From Leptolyngbya subtilissima AS-A7 (GTDB lineage: Bacteria > Cyanobacteriota > Cyanobacteriia > Phormidesmidales > Phormidesmidaceae), in the NCBI RefSeq assembly GCF_039962255.1, contig NZ_JAMPKY010000004.1:62001-126000 (forward strand): a stretch of 64,000 nucleotides of DNA, read 5' to 3'. The notes under the pieces are model-generated. The model did not search any database and was not told the origin of the DNA. It worked only from the letters and a program-made list of their open reading frames with translations. How positions within the stretch are numbered: position 1 is the stretch's first letter; every line of letters begins with the position of its first letter. Shown piece after piece: positions 28,401-37,115 of this stretch. A program made the position numbers and the translations under genes.

Positions 28401-30593
28401 CAGAGCCTCACCCAGCGATCGCGCGACTGCTTCATTCTGAGCAATTTTGTCCACTCCTGGGTGCAGCCCCTACGGCTGGCCGATGGAATCAACCAGGAGG
28501 GGGTGCGCGCCGGTCTGGAATCTGGGGAATTTCAGTACGTCGGCTACTCCCTCAGCTACCGCATCTCCAATTTGATGGCCCAGGGCAAACCCCTGCCAGA
28601 ACTCACTGAGCGGGTGCAGGAGGCACTGCTGTTTTGCCAGGGGGTGAACAATCAGTGGGCGATCGATGTGCTGGAGGGCTACCAGTTGGTGCTAGCCAAC
28701 CTGGCCGGGCAGACCGCCGATCGCCTCAGCTTTGATCTGCCAACCCTGACCGAAAGCAACTATCTCCAGGCATGCGAAGCCCACAAAAGTTATAGCGCTC
28801 TATGCCGCTACGCCATTGCCAAGGCCCTAGCGCTCTACCTGTACCACGCTGACGAGGCGGCTTGGGCCTGCATCGAGCGGGCGCTGGCGTTGCAAAACTA
28901 TATTTTGGGAGTGATCTCCAACGCCGAGCTGCACTTCTACGGGGCGCTGATTTTGCTGCGCCTGGCCCACAACGCCACCGATCGCCAGCGGGCAGAGTAC
29001 CAGCAGCTGGTGGCCACCCATTTTGCTAAACTGGAGCGCTGGGCTACTAGCTGCCCCGACAACTTCCAGCACAAGGTTTGGCTGCTAGAGGCCGAACTAG
29101 CTCAGCTCCAGGGCAGTTCCCTGGATTACACCCTCGACCGCTACGACCGGGCGATCGCCGCCGCCGCCGCCCAGGGTTTTTTGCAGGATGAGGCCATCGG
29201 CCACGAGTGCGCCGCCGACTTCTGGCAGCGCCGCCACAAGCCCGACTTTGCCCGCAGCCACAGGCAAAAAGCCCGCTACACCTACAACCGGTGGGGGGCA
29301 ACGGGCAAGGTAGAACAGCTAGACCTGCCGAAGAGTGGCCACCCGGAGCGCCCCTGGCACCCCAGCGGCGCCACCACTACCGGAGCCACCTCCGGCCAGG
29401 CCCTCGATCTGAGCACGCTGATGAAGGCCTCCCAAGCGATCGCCAGCGAAATCGTACTGGACCAACTGCTGGCCCGGCTGATGGAGGTGCTGATGGAAAA
29501 TGCCGGGGCCCAGCGGGGCCACCTGATGCTAGAGTCGGCGGGCAGCTTTTATATCGAGGCCACCAGCGAGGTCGATGGCGAAACCACGGTTCTGGCCTCG
29601 CTGCCCATGGCCGACCTGGTACCCGTGAGCGTGATCAACTATGTGCTGCGCACCCAGGACAGTCTGGTATTCCACCAGATAACCGAGACCGCGCTGGGCC
29701 AGGATCCCTACATTCAGCGCCATCGCCCCCAATCGATCCTCTGTACACCACTGATCCACCAGGGCAAGCTCACCGGCATTTTGTATTTAGAGAATCGCCT
29801 GGTGGCCGAGGTCTTTACCCACGATCGCCTGGAGTTGCTCAAGCTACTGTCGGCCCAGGCAGCCATTTCTCTGGAGAATGCCCGCCTGTACGCCACCCTG
29901 GAGCAAAAGGTGCTGGAGCGCACCCAGGAATTAACTGCTGAAAAGGCCCTCTCTGAGCGGTTGCTGCTCAACATTTTGCCGGAGTCAGTGGCGGAGCGGC
30001 TCAAACGGCAGAATCAGGCGATCGCCGACGGCTTTGATGCGGTCACCGTGCTGTTTGCCGACATTGTCGGCTTCACCCGCTTTGCCAGCCAGATTCCCCC
30101 CCAACAGCTGGTGGATCTGCTCAACCACATCTTCTCCCAGTTCGACCAGCTCTGCGATCGGCACGGCCTAGAAAAAATCAAAACGATCGGCGATGCCTAC
30201 ATGGTGGCCGGTGGCTTGCCTGAGCCCCACCCCGACCACGCCGCCGCCATTGCCGATATGGCCCTGGCCATGCAAGCTGCCATTCAGAAACCCCTGATCC
30301 TATCCACCCTGCCCCAATGGCTGCCCCACCAAGACATTGCTATTCGCATTGGTATTCACACAGGGCCCGTGGTAGCCGGGGTAATCGGCACCAAAAAGTT
30401 TACCTACGACCTGTGGGGCGATACGGTCAATGTAGCCAGCCGCATGGAAGCCCAGGGGCAGGGCGGTAAAATTCAGGTCTCCACCACCACCTACGAACAG
30501 CTCAAGGGGCGCTACCACCTGCAGCGGCGGGGAGCGATCGCCGTCAAAGGCTGGGGCGAAATGGTCACCTACTGGCTGACAGGGCCACGCTAA
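25443..30593 (+). CDS. Kinase-AAA-TPR-GAF-adenylate cyclase signalling protein
   Basis: A 1,716-residue single-chain signalling protein. Ser/Thr kinase: catalytic H126-K-D128 in HKDINPAN and DFG at 147-149. AAA/STAND ATPase: Walker A K347 in GYSGIGKTT, Walker B D471-D472 in FLDDLQWAD. A helical TPR-like region covers about 700-1300, a GAF domain about 1321-1480, then a coiled-coil linker with the usual NILPESVAERL. The class III cyclase has metal ligands D1540 (FADIVGFT) and D1584 (IGDAYM), a Lys in EKIKTIG and the YDLWGD adenine-site Asp, so it should make cAMP. Start ATG 25443 is preferred to GTG 25437. It faces a CheY-like gene. Confidence 0.92.
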   Translation: MVALLGYHPQALLYESANSRVYRATRAADAQPVILKVLSPDYPTPAELARYRREYEILSSLSGAGIVRAYGLAPYEKTLVIILEDFGAIALRDVIHQEFLSLEQFLELAIAITAALAQIHAANIIHKDINPANIVLNRQTGQVKIIDFGIATRINQLSPSLKHPNVLEGTLAYLSPEQTGRMNRLLDYRTDFYSLGVTCFELLTQRLPFYAADPLELIHSHLAKQPPNPTALNPAIPPLVSAIVLKLLSKNPEDRYQSALGLQADLEYCLAQWRQQGAIAVVPLGREDYITWLSISPKLYGREDDLAALLAAFDRIATGNEATTEASGAQSQRPEMITVTGYSGIGKTTLVREIYRPITERRGYFITGKFNQLQRTIPYSALAAAFSDLVKQLLTESPEALQQWQAKLRAALGASGQVIVEVIPAVELVIGPQQPVSALGPAETKNRFQRVFQTFVRALSDPAHPLVIFLDDLQWADAGSLQLIQLMLSDRDARSLLLIGAYRSNEVSSTHPLTMALKGLADGGVPLTQILLHPLTVDHLSQLLADSLHSDADTTRPLAELIHHKTNGNPFFANEFLKTLATENLLHFDLDRRLWVWDIAQIQAQAITDNVVELMTEKLRKLDPKTQGMLQLAACIGSGFGLNTLAVIAQQPQAAIAADLLPALQAGLVLAPCEPDDQGVMQTYRFLHDRVQQAAYALILESQKQQLHLQIGQLLLNDSSSRPRADGGDEALFSIVDHLNIGRSRLSTEAERLELAQLNLRAARKAKASTAYQAAHSYLAVGLACLPPATWNQQYALTLALHQEQAEVEYLIGNFETSKQILNSILCHATAVIDQAEAYNLLVVQSTLKTDYAAALDYGRQALALLGVEFPADQYEAAFEQQYRQFQTRLGDRPLSALLDQPEITEVEQRLAVKVLSNMGSAAYRYRQVIWQVVVTVSMNLFLEYGNGPESCYGYSNYGTLLGSVLGNYAAGYESCLISMQLSDRYQSLTQRSRDCFILSNFVHSWVQPLRLADGINQEGVRAGLESGEFQYVGYSLSYRISNLMAQGKPLPELTERVQEALLFCQGVNNQWAIDVLEGYQLVLANLAGQTADRLSFDLPTLTESNYLQACEAHKSYSALCRYAIAKALALYLYHADEAAWACIERALALQNYILGVISNAELHFYGALILLRLAHNATDRQRAEYQQLVATHFAKLERWATSCPDNFQHKVWLLEAELAQLQGSSLDYTLDRYDRAIAAAAAQGFLQDEAIGHECAADFWQRRHKPDFARSHRQKARYTYNRWGATGKVEQLDLPKSGHPERPWHPSGATTTGATSGQALDLSTLMKASQAIASEIVLDQLLARLMEVLMENAGAQRGHLMLESAGSFYIEATSEVDGETTVLASLPMADLVPVSVINYVLRTQDSLVFHQITETALGQDPYIQRHRPQSILCTPLIHQGKLTGILYLENRLVAEVFTHDRLELLKLLSAQAAISLENARLYATLEQKVLERTQELTAEKALSERLLLNILPESVAERLKRQNQAIADGFDAVTVLFADIVGFTRFASQIPPQQLVDLLNHIFSQFDQLCDRHGLEKIKTIGDAYMVAGGLPEPHPDHAAAIADMALAMQAAIQKPLILSTLPQWLPHQDIAIRIGIHTGPVVAGVIGTKKFTYDLWGDTVNVASRMEAQGQGGKIQVSTTTYEQLKGRYHLQRRGAIAVKGWGEMVTYWLTGPR

Positions 30594-30720
30594 GGCGGAA
30601 AAACGGCAATCGCCAACTGTAATGGAACATGGTGCCGTAGCGCTTCACCAGCGTCGGTCAGATCGAAAAGAGGGCGGCGAAGGAAGTAGTTCCAATCAAA
30701 ATCACTTGATAGAAGCAGTA

Positions 30721-31161
30721 CTATACCGAAACAATCAATTCTTCTGTACTACCCTGCGGCTCGAAGCTTCTGATGCCAGATCTTGTGGCCAGGATTTGAT
30801 CGACTGACTCAAGAATTGACTTTAAGCCAGCCCCCTTAGAAAGGACAGCATCAGCTGAGGGACAAATACCTTCTGCAGAATAGAGCATATCGCTAGTGAA
30901 GAATGCAGACATCAGCACTAACAGAGGCGGTTGGCCAAGTTCACTCTTGAGTTTACAGATGAGCTCAGCTCCGTCTAAAGCTCTTTGGTAACTTCTTCCG
31001 GGCAAACAGAAATCAACCAGTGCCAAGTCGAATTGGTGATCAACTGGAATAAATTGAAAAGGGTCTTGGAAAGCTTTAGCCTTAAAACCTACTTGTTCTA
31101 ACGAGCAGGCGAGTGCAAAGCCCCATGCTTCATTGTCATCAATAATAGCAACCCGCGTCAT
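30721..31161 (-). CDS. CheY-like single-domain response regulator
   Basis: A 146-residue receiver domain: acidic pocket D8-D9 (IIDDNEAW), phospho-acceptor D50 in LALVDFCLPGR, S85 in the Thr/Ser position (VLMSAFF) and K109 (LSKGAG). No output domain; the C-terminal 20 residues are a short tail. The insert SYQRALDG after the D50 loop is a little longer than usual. The gene is convergent with the giant kinase-cyclase gene, but no histidine kinase is adjacent, so the phosphodonor is unknown. Confidence 0.88.
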   Translation of the reverse strand: MTRVAIIDDNEAWGFALACSLEQVGFKAKAFQDPFQFIPVDHQFDLALVDFCLPGRSYQRALDGAELICKLKSELGQPPLLVLMSAFFTSDMLYSAEGICPSADAVLSKGAGLKSILESVDQILATRSGIRSFEPQGSTEELIVSV

Positions 31162-31688
31162 CTTCTAATGAAACCTACCTAGATTATTAAGTATCATCAT
31201 CCAATTGCTTCTAGTTCACTTTTACTGCACGAAACACTTCTATGAATCCTCCTTGGGAAGGATATCTTAATAAAATCCAAAAAACAACAGTCCCTAAAAC
31301 AATGCTCATACAGTTTTAAGAAGTGGTTTGGAATGATCTTTGGCTGTCTCTTGAGCCACTGAGAAATATTCAATTTTAATAATATTACTAAACATGCTCA
31401 ATTCTTAAATGCTTCTCAATCGCCTATTGGGCAAACAATTGAAAGACCCAGACAACTTCTGCACATTTCAAAAATTATGAGTGGTTATCTATCGTGTGGA
31501 TGAAGACCTTTTCACCCACACGATAGAGCAGAAGGCTCGCGGTGGCAGATAGGTTGGTAGCCATATTATTCGCTGTTCGCCAAAAGGTTTTCCTCAGAAG
31601 CTCTTTTTTTGGCAAATTCAGCATCAGGAGGAGCACGCAGAACCTGCCGCACCTGATAGTACGTCTCGATTGGTAAGGAGAATCGGTT
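31162..31688. other. AT-rich intergenic region with hairpin
   Basis: About 530 bases. An 11-bp perfect inverted repeat CTATCGTGTGG / CCACACGATAG occupies 31489-31526. An 83-codon minus-strand frame over the right part has no recognised motif and is not called. Confidence 0.4.
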
Positions 31689-32132
31689 ATGAAGCTACCT
31701 ATACTTAAAGCAAAAGGAGTCCTCATAGCAATTACTCTAATGCTGCCTTTAGGGCTAATTGGAACAGTAGTTTGGGAGCAAGAAGTAAGGGCACAACAAG
31801 ACAGCCCTTCAAAACTATCTGACTCCTTACCGGATGGAGTATACCTCTATAGTGATGTGCCCCAGCCTGACCAAATTCAGCATACATACATCGTTTTTGA
31901 AAAGGAACAGGGCAAGGTCGTCGGAGCACTCTATACTCCTCAATCGGAATTTGCCTGCTTTACAGGAGAGCAGAAGGGGAATCAGTTAGAGGTTAAAGCT
32001 GTCCCATCCGAGGCTCCTCAAGGTTTTGAGGCGACCGCTAAACTCAGCGAACTTCATCGCATCGATTCCCACAGCACGAATGACCAGCGCATTCTCTCGA
32101 TCTGCAAGCAGGATGCAACTAGTGTTAATTGA
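31689..32132 (+). CDS. Exported protein of unknown function
   Basis: A 147-residue protein with an N-terminal hydrophobic signal (GVLIAITLMLPLGLIGTVV, likely cleavage near VRAQQ). The mature part has LPDGVYLYSDVPQPDQIQHTYIVFEK, GALYTPQSEFACFTGEQKGNQL and ILSICKQDA. This resembles small secreted cyanobacterial proteins with a GxYxYG...YxVF core, but I cannot name the family. GGAGAATCGGTT precedes the ATG. It ends about 180 bases before the kinase frame on the same strand. Confidence 0.75.
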   Translation: MKLPILKAKGVLIAITLMLPLGLIGTVVWEQEVRAQQDSPSKLSDSLPDGVYLYSDVPQPDQIQHTYIVFEKEQGKVVGALYTPQSEFACFTGEQKGNQLEVKAVPSEAPQGFEATAKLSELHRIDSHSTNDQRILSICKQDATSVN

Positions 32133-32315
32133 TAGCCTCAGTTGCCTTACGAGAAACAGGGCGCCGAAGGAGGCTCCACAGTTTCATCACAAAGAGGTGA
32201 TTCAGGTCAGATTAAAGGGTCATGAATTGTGACAGGGGCACTATTCCCCTAGAAGGGAGTGGCTAATTCTTTCAGCAGCAGGGAACATAGGGCATGAAAT
32301 GGGTTCTAAGGCTCT

Positions 32316-33821
32316 GTGGGCGTCCTTAACGGTAAATTCCTACAGCAGGGAAAATATGTTGTTGAACAGGAACTAGGCCGCGGTGGCTTTGGCATCACCT
32401 ACAAAGCCAGAAATACCGTGCTGGCACAAGTTGTGGTGCTGAAGACGATCAACGATGCGTTGCATCAAGAACCCCAATTTGAGGAGCACCAGAGGCATTT
32501 CTAGGATGAAGCCAAACGGCTAGCCCGGTGCTCCCACCCCAACATCGTGCGGGTAATTGACTTCTTTGTAGAAGACAGTTTGCCTCACATCGTAATGGAC
32601 TACGTTCCTGGTCAGACCCTGGACAAGCTAGTTCAGTCAGGCCGCCCGCTTCCTGAGACTACGGCGCTTTACTACATCCGCCAAGTCAGTGAAGCTGTTG
32701 AGGCGATTCACCAAGCAGGGTTACTTCATCGAGACATCAAGCCTCAAAACCTGATTCTCCGACCCGAAACCCAGCAGGTAGTGCTAATCGACTTTGGCAT
32801 TGCCCGAGAGTTCACCCCAGGGGTTACCCAAGCCCACACTCATCTCGTCTCCGAAGGGTACGCCCCTGTAGAGCAGTATCTTCAGCAGGCTCGGCGATCG
32901 CCAGCAACCGATGTCTACGGTTTAGCTGCCACACTCTACACCCTCTTAACAGGCCAAGTTCCTACTGCCGCGCTTTTGCGAGCTAGAGATCCCCTCCAGT
33001 CTTCCCACGAGCTTCAGCCTTCAGTAAGCCCTGATGTCAGTGCTGCTGTGATGCGGGGCATGGCCGTGGAACCTGAGGAGCGACCTCAGCGCATAAGCGA
33101 TTGGTTAGCCTTGTTGCCGATCGCTTCCCATAGCACTCAGGTCTCGTCTGTACCCCCTAGCCAGCGTCCAACCGTTGTGGTGGCTCCGCAGTACCGTCCT
33201 ACCATACCAGCCGGGCCTGGAAATGCGACGGTTTCTGCGGAGCAACTGGGCAGAGGCTCTGTGGTGCAGGACGTAAACCCGCCTTCGCAGCCATCACGGA
33301 GGAGAGCGAGTAGCTCCTGGTGGTTGCCCGTAGCGGTTGCTCTAAGCGTATTTCTCCCACTCCTGCTGAGCTACAGCTGGTGGCGCAGCCAAACTACCGC
33401 TACCCCATCACCTGCGCCAGAGACTGTTACACCCCCCTCTACTGCCAGTGAACCAACCCCTACAGAGGAGTCTAGCCCTCAGCCTACAAATGAAGTTCAG
33501 GAGGCTTTACCCACCCCAGCTGCACCTGAGGTGATGACTCCACAAGCAGAGCCTCCGCTTGCAGAGACGCCAATAGAGCCTCCACCTGCAGAGACGCCAG
33601 TGGTGCCTGATCAAGCTGTTGAAGTACCTGACGATCAAGTCCAAGCTGGCCCTGAGACCAGTGAGGAGGCGCGTCGAGCGCAGGAGCAAGCTCGAGAGGA
33701 GACACGCCGGCAGGAAGAACTGGCTAGGGAAGAAGCGCGCCGGCAGGAAGAGCAAGCTCGAGAAGAAGAAAAACGAAACGAAGAGCGAGAAAGAGAAGAA
33801 CAGAGAGGGGAGCGAGAGTAA
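32316..33821 (+). pseudogene. PknB-type Ser/Thr kinase with membrane anchor, TAG-interrupted
   Basis: The frame starts GTG at 32316 and carries the glycine loop (LGRGGFGITYKA) and the ATP-binding Lys (VVVLKTI). TAG occurs at 32502-32504 in HQRHF-stop-DEAKRLARCSHPNIVRV, where intact relatives have Leu, Ile or Gln. The same frame then holds LHRDIKPQN, LIDFGIAREF and SEGYAPVEQY, so all catalytic motifs are present. A membrane helix (WWLPVAVALSVFLPLLLSY) follows, then a Pro/Thr/Glu-rich stretch and a charged Glu/Arg coiled coil to the end. An internal start at 32547 would lack the ATP-binding lobe. Either a nonsense pseudogene or a readthrough gene. Confidence 0.75.
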
Positions 33822-33996
33822 AAAGCCACAAATTAAGAGAATTAAGAGCGCTAGAAACGCTTATTCTCTTTTAAGAATTTTTATGACAATTTCCCGAAGC
33901 CATACATGCCAACAGTAGAACTGATCTAGTTCATTTTCATACATTTTCATAGGTGTTGGGATAAGTAGTCGGTTCTTTGAACCCAAGGTCTCTACC

Positions 33997-35286
33997 TTGG
34001 GCTTCTCTTCATTAGGTGCATTGCTTCTACTCTGTGCGGGGTTTCTGTTGGCCGCGCCTAGTCAAGCTCAATCTGCTCAAGACTTGCCAGATTCAGTGCA
34101 GAGCCAGCTCAAGGACGACGATGACAACGGCGACGATGATGACGATGATGGCGAGGACAGAGGTGGCACATCAACGACAACTACAACCACAGCGATGGTT
34201 ACTCAAACTACCTTTACTGATGTTTCAACAAGCTACTGGGCCAGGGATTTTATCTACCGCCTCAGCAGCATTAACATAGTACGAGGATTTCCTAACGGAC
34301 AGTTCCTCCCCAGTAGTACTCTGACCCAGGCTCAGTTTGCAGCAATTGTCTCTCAGGCGTTCCAGCAGCCCACCGTTCGTGAGGTGGGGACCATTCGCAG
34401 CCTATCGCGTAGTTACTGGGCCTACCAATCGATCCAGAAAGCCTACTCAATGGGCTTCGTCAACATCTCCAATAGAACATTTAACCCCAATCAGACACTG
34501 ACCCGATTGGACCTATTGGTCCAGCTAGCACAAGGGTTAGGTATCACCGAAGTTTCATCCGGTCAGTCTGTAGATCAACTGCTGAACGTCTTTACCGATG
34601 CCAATACGATTCCTAGCGAGTACCGAGTCATCATCGCGGCCCTGGTAGAGCGAGGCATCTTAGTGAACTATCCTCAGCTGCGTACTCTTAACCTCACGCA
34701 AAGGGTAACTCGGGCAGAGACCTGCGGGTTCATTTATCAAGCGCTGGCGTACCTGGGCCGGGTTGAGGCCGTTCAGTCGGCTTACATTGTCAACACCGCT
34801 AATCTGCCAAACGTTTCAAACACAGGCACCACGACCACAACTGGTACGACTACAACCGGTACGACTACAACTGACACCACCACTACGGGCACAACTGGAA
34901 CTGAGTCGGTTTCAAGTGGGGATGTGATCACGCTCTCTAACGGCTATCGCATTACGTTGCTAGAGGTTAGCTACACATCAACAACGTCTACCTAGCGCTA
35001 CTACATGGAGGAATTGCCTCAGGCTCAGGACTTGAGTAACTGGGTGCTAGGGTTGCCTAGCTGCGCTCGAGTTGTGAATGCGACTCCCAACGGGGAACTA
35101 GTGAATCCAGATCCCAATGCTCGGATTAGTGGCATCAAGTGGCAGCCGGGGGGCGGATTCACAGCAGGTGAGTTCTCCGTGACGCTTGAAGGTCGCTTTG
35201 CCGTCGGTCAAGTTAGTGTTGCCGCTAAAGGCCCGGATGTCGTTGGTGGAACTCTGAGTGGGCCTTCCTGCAATCTACGTTCTTAG
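33997..35286 (+). pseudogene. SLH-domain exported protein with Asp-rich tract, TAG-interrupted
   Basis: Starts TTG 33997 with a signal peptide (GALLLLCAGFLLAAPSQAQ). A very acidic tract (DDDDNGDDDDDDGED, near residue 40) and a Thr run follow. Three S-layer homology repeats come next: FTDVSTSYWARDFIYRLSSI..GFPNGQFLP, SYWAYQSIQKAYSMGFV..FNPNQTLTR, VFTDANTIPSEYRVIIAALVERGIL. A Thr/Gly linker leads to a C-terminal beta domain interrupted by TAG at 34993-34995, read as STST-stop-RYYMEELPQAQDLSNWVLGLPSCARVV. Cyanobacterial relatives have Trp at the stop (TGG to TAG). A terminator follows. SLH proteins bind the cell wall, so this was likely an outer-surface protein. Confidence 0.75.
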
Positions 35287-35355
35287 CCAGCCTCAAACTA
35301 TAAACCGTGCTCTAAAGACGGGCACCAACCTCAAGGCAAACGTACCCTAAACTCA

Positions 35356-35393
35356 AAAGGCCCCATCCCCTTAAAGTAGTGGGTGGGGCCTTT
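35356..35393 (+). terminator. Terminator after the SLH-domain gene
   Basis: Perfect 10-bp stem AAAGGCCCCA / TGGGGCCTTT with an 18-base loop that can pair further, followed by TTTCTT. Confidence 0.75.
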
Positions 35394-35422
35394 CTTGCGC
35401 TAACTACTGCAGAATATTCTCG

Positions 35423-35442
35423 AGTAGTTGCCTGCGCGCGCA
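35423..35442 (+). repeat. Short dispersed repeat, copy 3
   Basis: AGTAGTTGCCTGCGCGCGCA, identical to copy 1 over all 20 bases. Confidence 0.6.
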
Positions 35443-35457
35443 ACCAATCAAAAACTG

Positions 35458-35739
35458 CTACTTCCCCTGGGTCACGAGCATCAACATGTAGTCAAGGGCT
35501 TCCTGGGTCATGGCAGCCAGCAGCTTCTCCATAATGGCGACATTGATATCTTGCCCCGGCTTGAACTTGCTAGTCTGCGCCGCACTAACGTCGCTACGGT
35601 TGAGCAGGTCAGAGCCCCGTAGCTCATAGCGGAACATGGCTTTATGAAGAGCAGTAGAGAATTTCATGGAGCTATTCGTCAACATCGGCGTCTGGTAGAT
35701 GGTCTCCATCTGTTCAAAGCACCATTCACAGTACGCCAT
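35458..35739 (-). CDS. Small XRE-like helix-turn-helix protein
   Basis: A 93-residue protein whose middle (KFSTALHKAMFRYELRGSDLL, then NRSDVSAAQTSKFKPGQD) fits an XRE-type HTH, followed by MEKLLAAMTQEALDYMLM as the last helix. An internal start (MLTNSSMKF, about 19 codons in) would give a tighter HTH protein. Such proteins regulate mobile or toxin-antitoxin loci; it lies among remnants of such genes. Confidence in the HTH fold is moderate. Confidence 0.55.
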   Translation of the reverse strand: MAYCEWCFEQMETIYQTPMLTNSSMKFSTALHKAMFRYELRGSDLLNRSDVSAAQTSKFKPGQDINVAIMEKLLAAMTQEALDYMLMLVTQGK

Positions 35740-35905
35740 ACACTCTACGCAACATTCTCTACCCCAGGGCGAAACAAAAGCCCCAGGCCTAGCTGGGCGG
35801 CTTCACCACGCCAGCCGGATGGCAGCAGCTTCTGGGCACTGACCGCACCGGCATAGCTAAGTTAGAGAAGTTGCTAGGAGCACAGTGAGTCAGCACTATA
35901 ATCAG

Positions 35906-36080
35906 TTAAGTAAATACTGACTGATCAACTTCATCTAAAAAATTGTCGATTAGGGTACGGACTAAGGTACTAATGTCGGTGTCGAGATTTTGGGCAACTG
36001 CTTTTAGTTATCAATGCCGACTTTTCACCAGGTCAACCGTCAACCTTACCCGTGGCTTGCCTCGACGGCTTTGAACTCTG
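35906..36080 (-). pseudogene. Ribbon-helix-helix antitoxin-like remnant
   Basis: Minus-strand frame RRGKPRVRLTVDLVKSRH, then two adjacent stops (TGA TAA), then LKAVAQNLDTDISTLVRTLIDNF in the same frame. The beta strand RVRLTVDL followed by a helix TDISTLVRTLID is the RHH DNA-binding pattern of CopG/antitoxin proteins. No toxin frame is left beside it. Confidence 0.5.
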
Positions 36081-36246
36081 CAAGTACTAACGCCGTTAGA
36101 TCGGACTGCTTAGGGGATGCTGGCTACGATTGCTATCATCTGAGCCGATTGCTTGCAGCTTGGCCCGCCGCTGGTCACCTTCAGCCAGTGCGGTAGCCTC
36201 ACGGTTCAGCTCGATTGCGGCGCATATCTGAGCCGCTGTGGCAGCG

Positions 36247-36627
36247 CTATTTGCTGCGATCGAGGGCCTTCACCACGTAGTCAGGCAGCGGTTCTGCTGT
36301 AGGTGTAGGGCCGTCGGCGAAGGTAATCAGCCTCACGTAGCTGGCCTCGCCATCTTCGCCCTTTCCCATACTGCGGCTGAACCAAATCGCCGCCCCAAAT
36401 TTGGGGTTACTGCCACTGCGGCGGGTGTAATGATGGCCCATCCACCAGATGACAGTAGGGCCGTGGTTGTCGTGAGCTACCTCGATCGCACCGATCGCAG
36501 CCACCCAGCCATCTTTGTAGGCCAATAATGGACGCTTCCAATTGGGCGGGTTGGCTGCGGCGATCGCCATCGTGGCGACTTCAATCTGCTTCAGTGCGCG
36601 GGCTAGGTCGGCGGTGTTGTCGGTCAT
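36247..36627 (-). CDS. Hypothetical protein
   Basis: A 126-residue soluble protein. The N-terminus is a helix (ADLARALKQIEVATMAIAAA); the core is Trp-rich with TVIWWMGHHYTRRSG and AAIWFSRSMGKGEDGEASYVRLITF. No family is recognised. Its position in a region of plasmid- or phage-like remnants suggests accessory origin. Beyond its stop, a further 50 or so codons are open in another frame down to about 36085, with an Ala/Glu-rich coding character, which may indicate a frameshifted extension. Confidence 0.5.
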   Translation of the reverse strand: MTDNTADLARALKQIEVATMAIAAANPPNWKRPLLAYKDGWVAAIGAIEVAHDNHGPTVIWWMGHHYTRRSGSNPKFGAAIWFSRSMGKGEDGEASYVRLITFADGPTPTAEPLPDYVVKALDRSK

Positions 36628-36786
36628 GGTTGTGAGTAGGTGAGGTGTGCGGTGGTAGGGGCCAGCCCTAGGGAGGTCTATGCTGCAATCGGGCGGGCGA
36701 TTGGCCAGGTGTCTACTACTTCATGCCTGGGGTAATGCTGGTCAACGTGGGCCGCGATTGCGGCCTAGTTTCCCCAACCAAAGTAG

Positions 36787-37107
36787 TCACCACTGACTAT
36801 CTCTATGTTGAACCCCTTCACAGGGTTTGACCTCCTGCTTTATGGGCAGTGACAACGTGATACCACTAAGTAGCGGGGCGACGGCTAGAGCCTTCTCTAG
36901 CTCTCGCTCTTGGGTAGCAAATGTCAGATTGAGAAAGTCGAAATTGTAAGGGTCTTTGAGCAGTTGCTGAGCGAGATCGGACTGTTTCGGCGGTAGGATT
37001 CGCTCAAAATTGGTAACGGCACTGCCTTGACGCTGGAACAGGTTGGACAAGATGTTCTTGACAGGGATCACAAGCTGGTAGAGCCTTCTAACTGGGCGGC
37101 TAGTCAA
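36787..37107 (-). pseudogene. DUF1016 (YhcG-type PDDEXK nuclease) fragment
   Basis: A 106-residue frame containing TNFERILPPKQSDLAQQLLK followed by DPYNFDFLNLTFATQERELEKAL, the central signature of the DUF1016/YhcG family, in which the PDDEXK nuclease core comes next. Here the sequence leaves the family after ERELEKAL, so the nuclease domain is lost. It is a broken mobile- or restriction-associated gene. Confidence 0.65.
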
Positions 37108-37115
37108 TCAATTGG

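Noticed and set aside
29207-29941. 244-codon frame inside the giant signalling gene
   Set aside because: Overlaps the GAF and linker part of the kinase-cyclase gene in another frame; Arg/Pro/Gly-rich composition is typical of a GC-rich shadow frame.
15378-35286. Stop-codon reassignment of TAG
   Set aside because: Genuine genes here end in TAG (for example the DUF421 and pepF genes) at positions that fit family length, so TAG is not generally a sense codon. Local readthrough remains possible and is reported as a finding.
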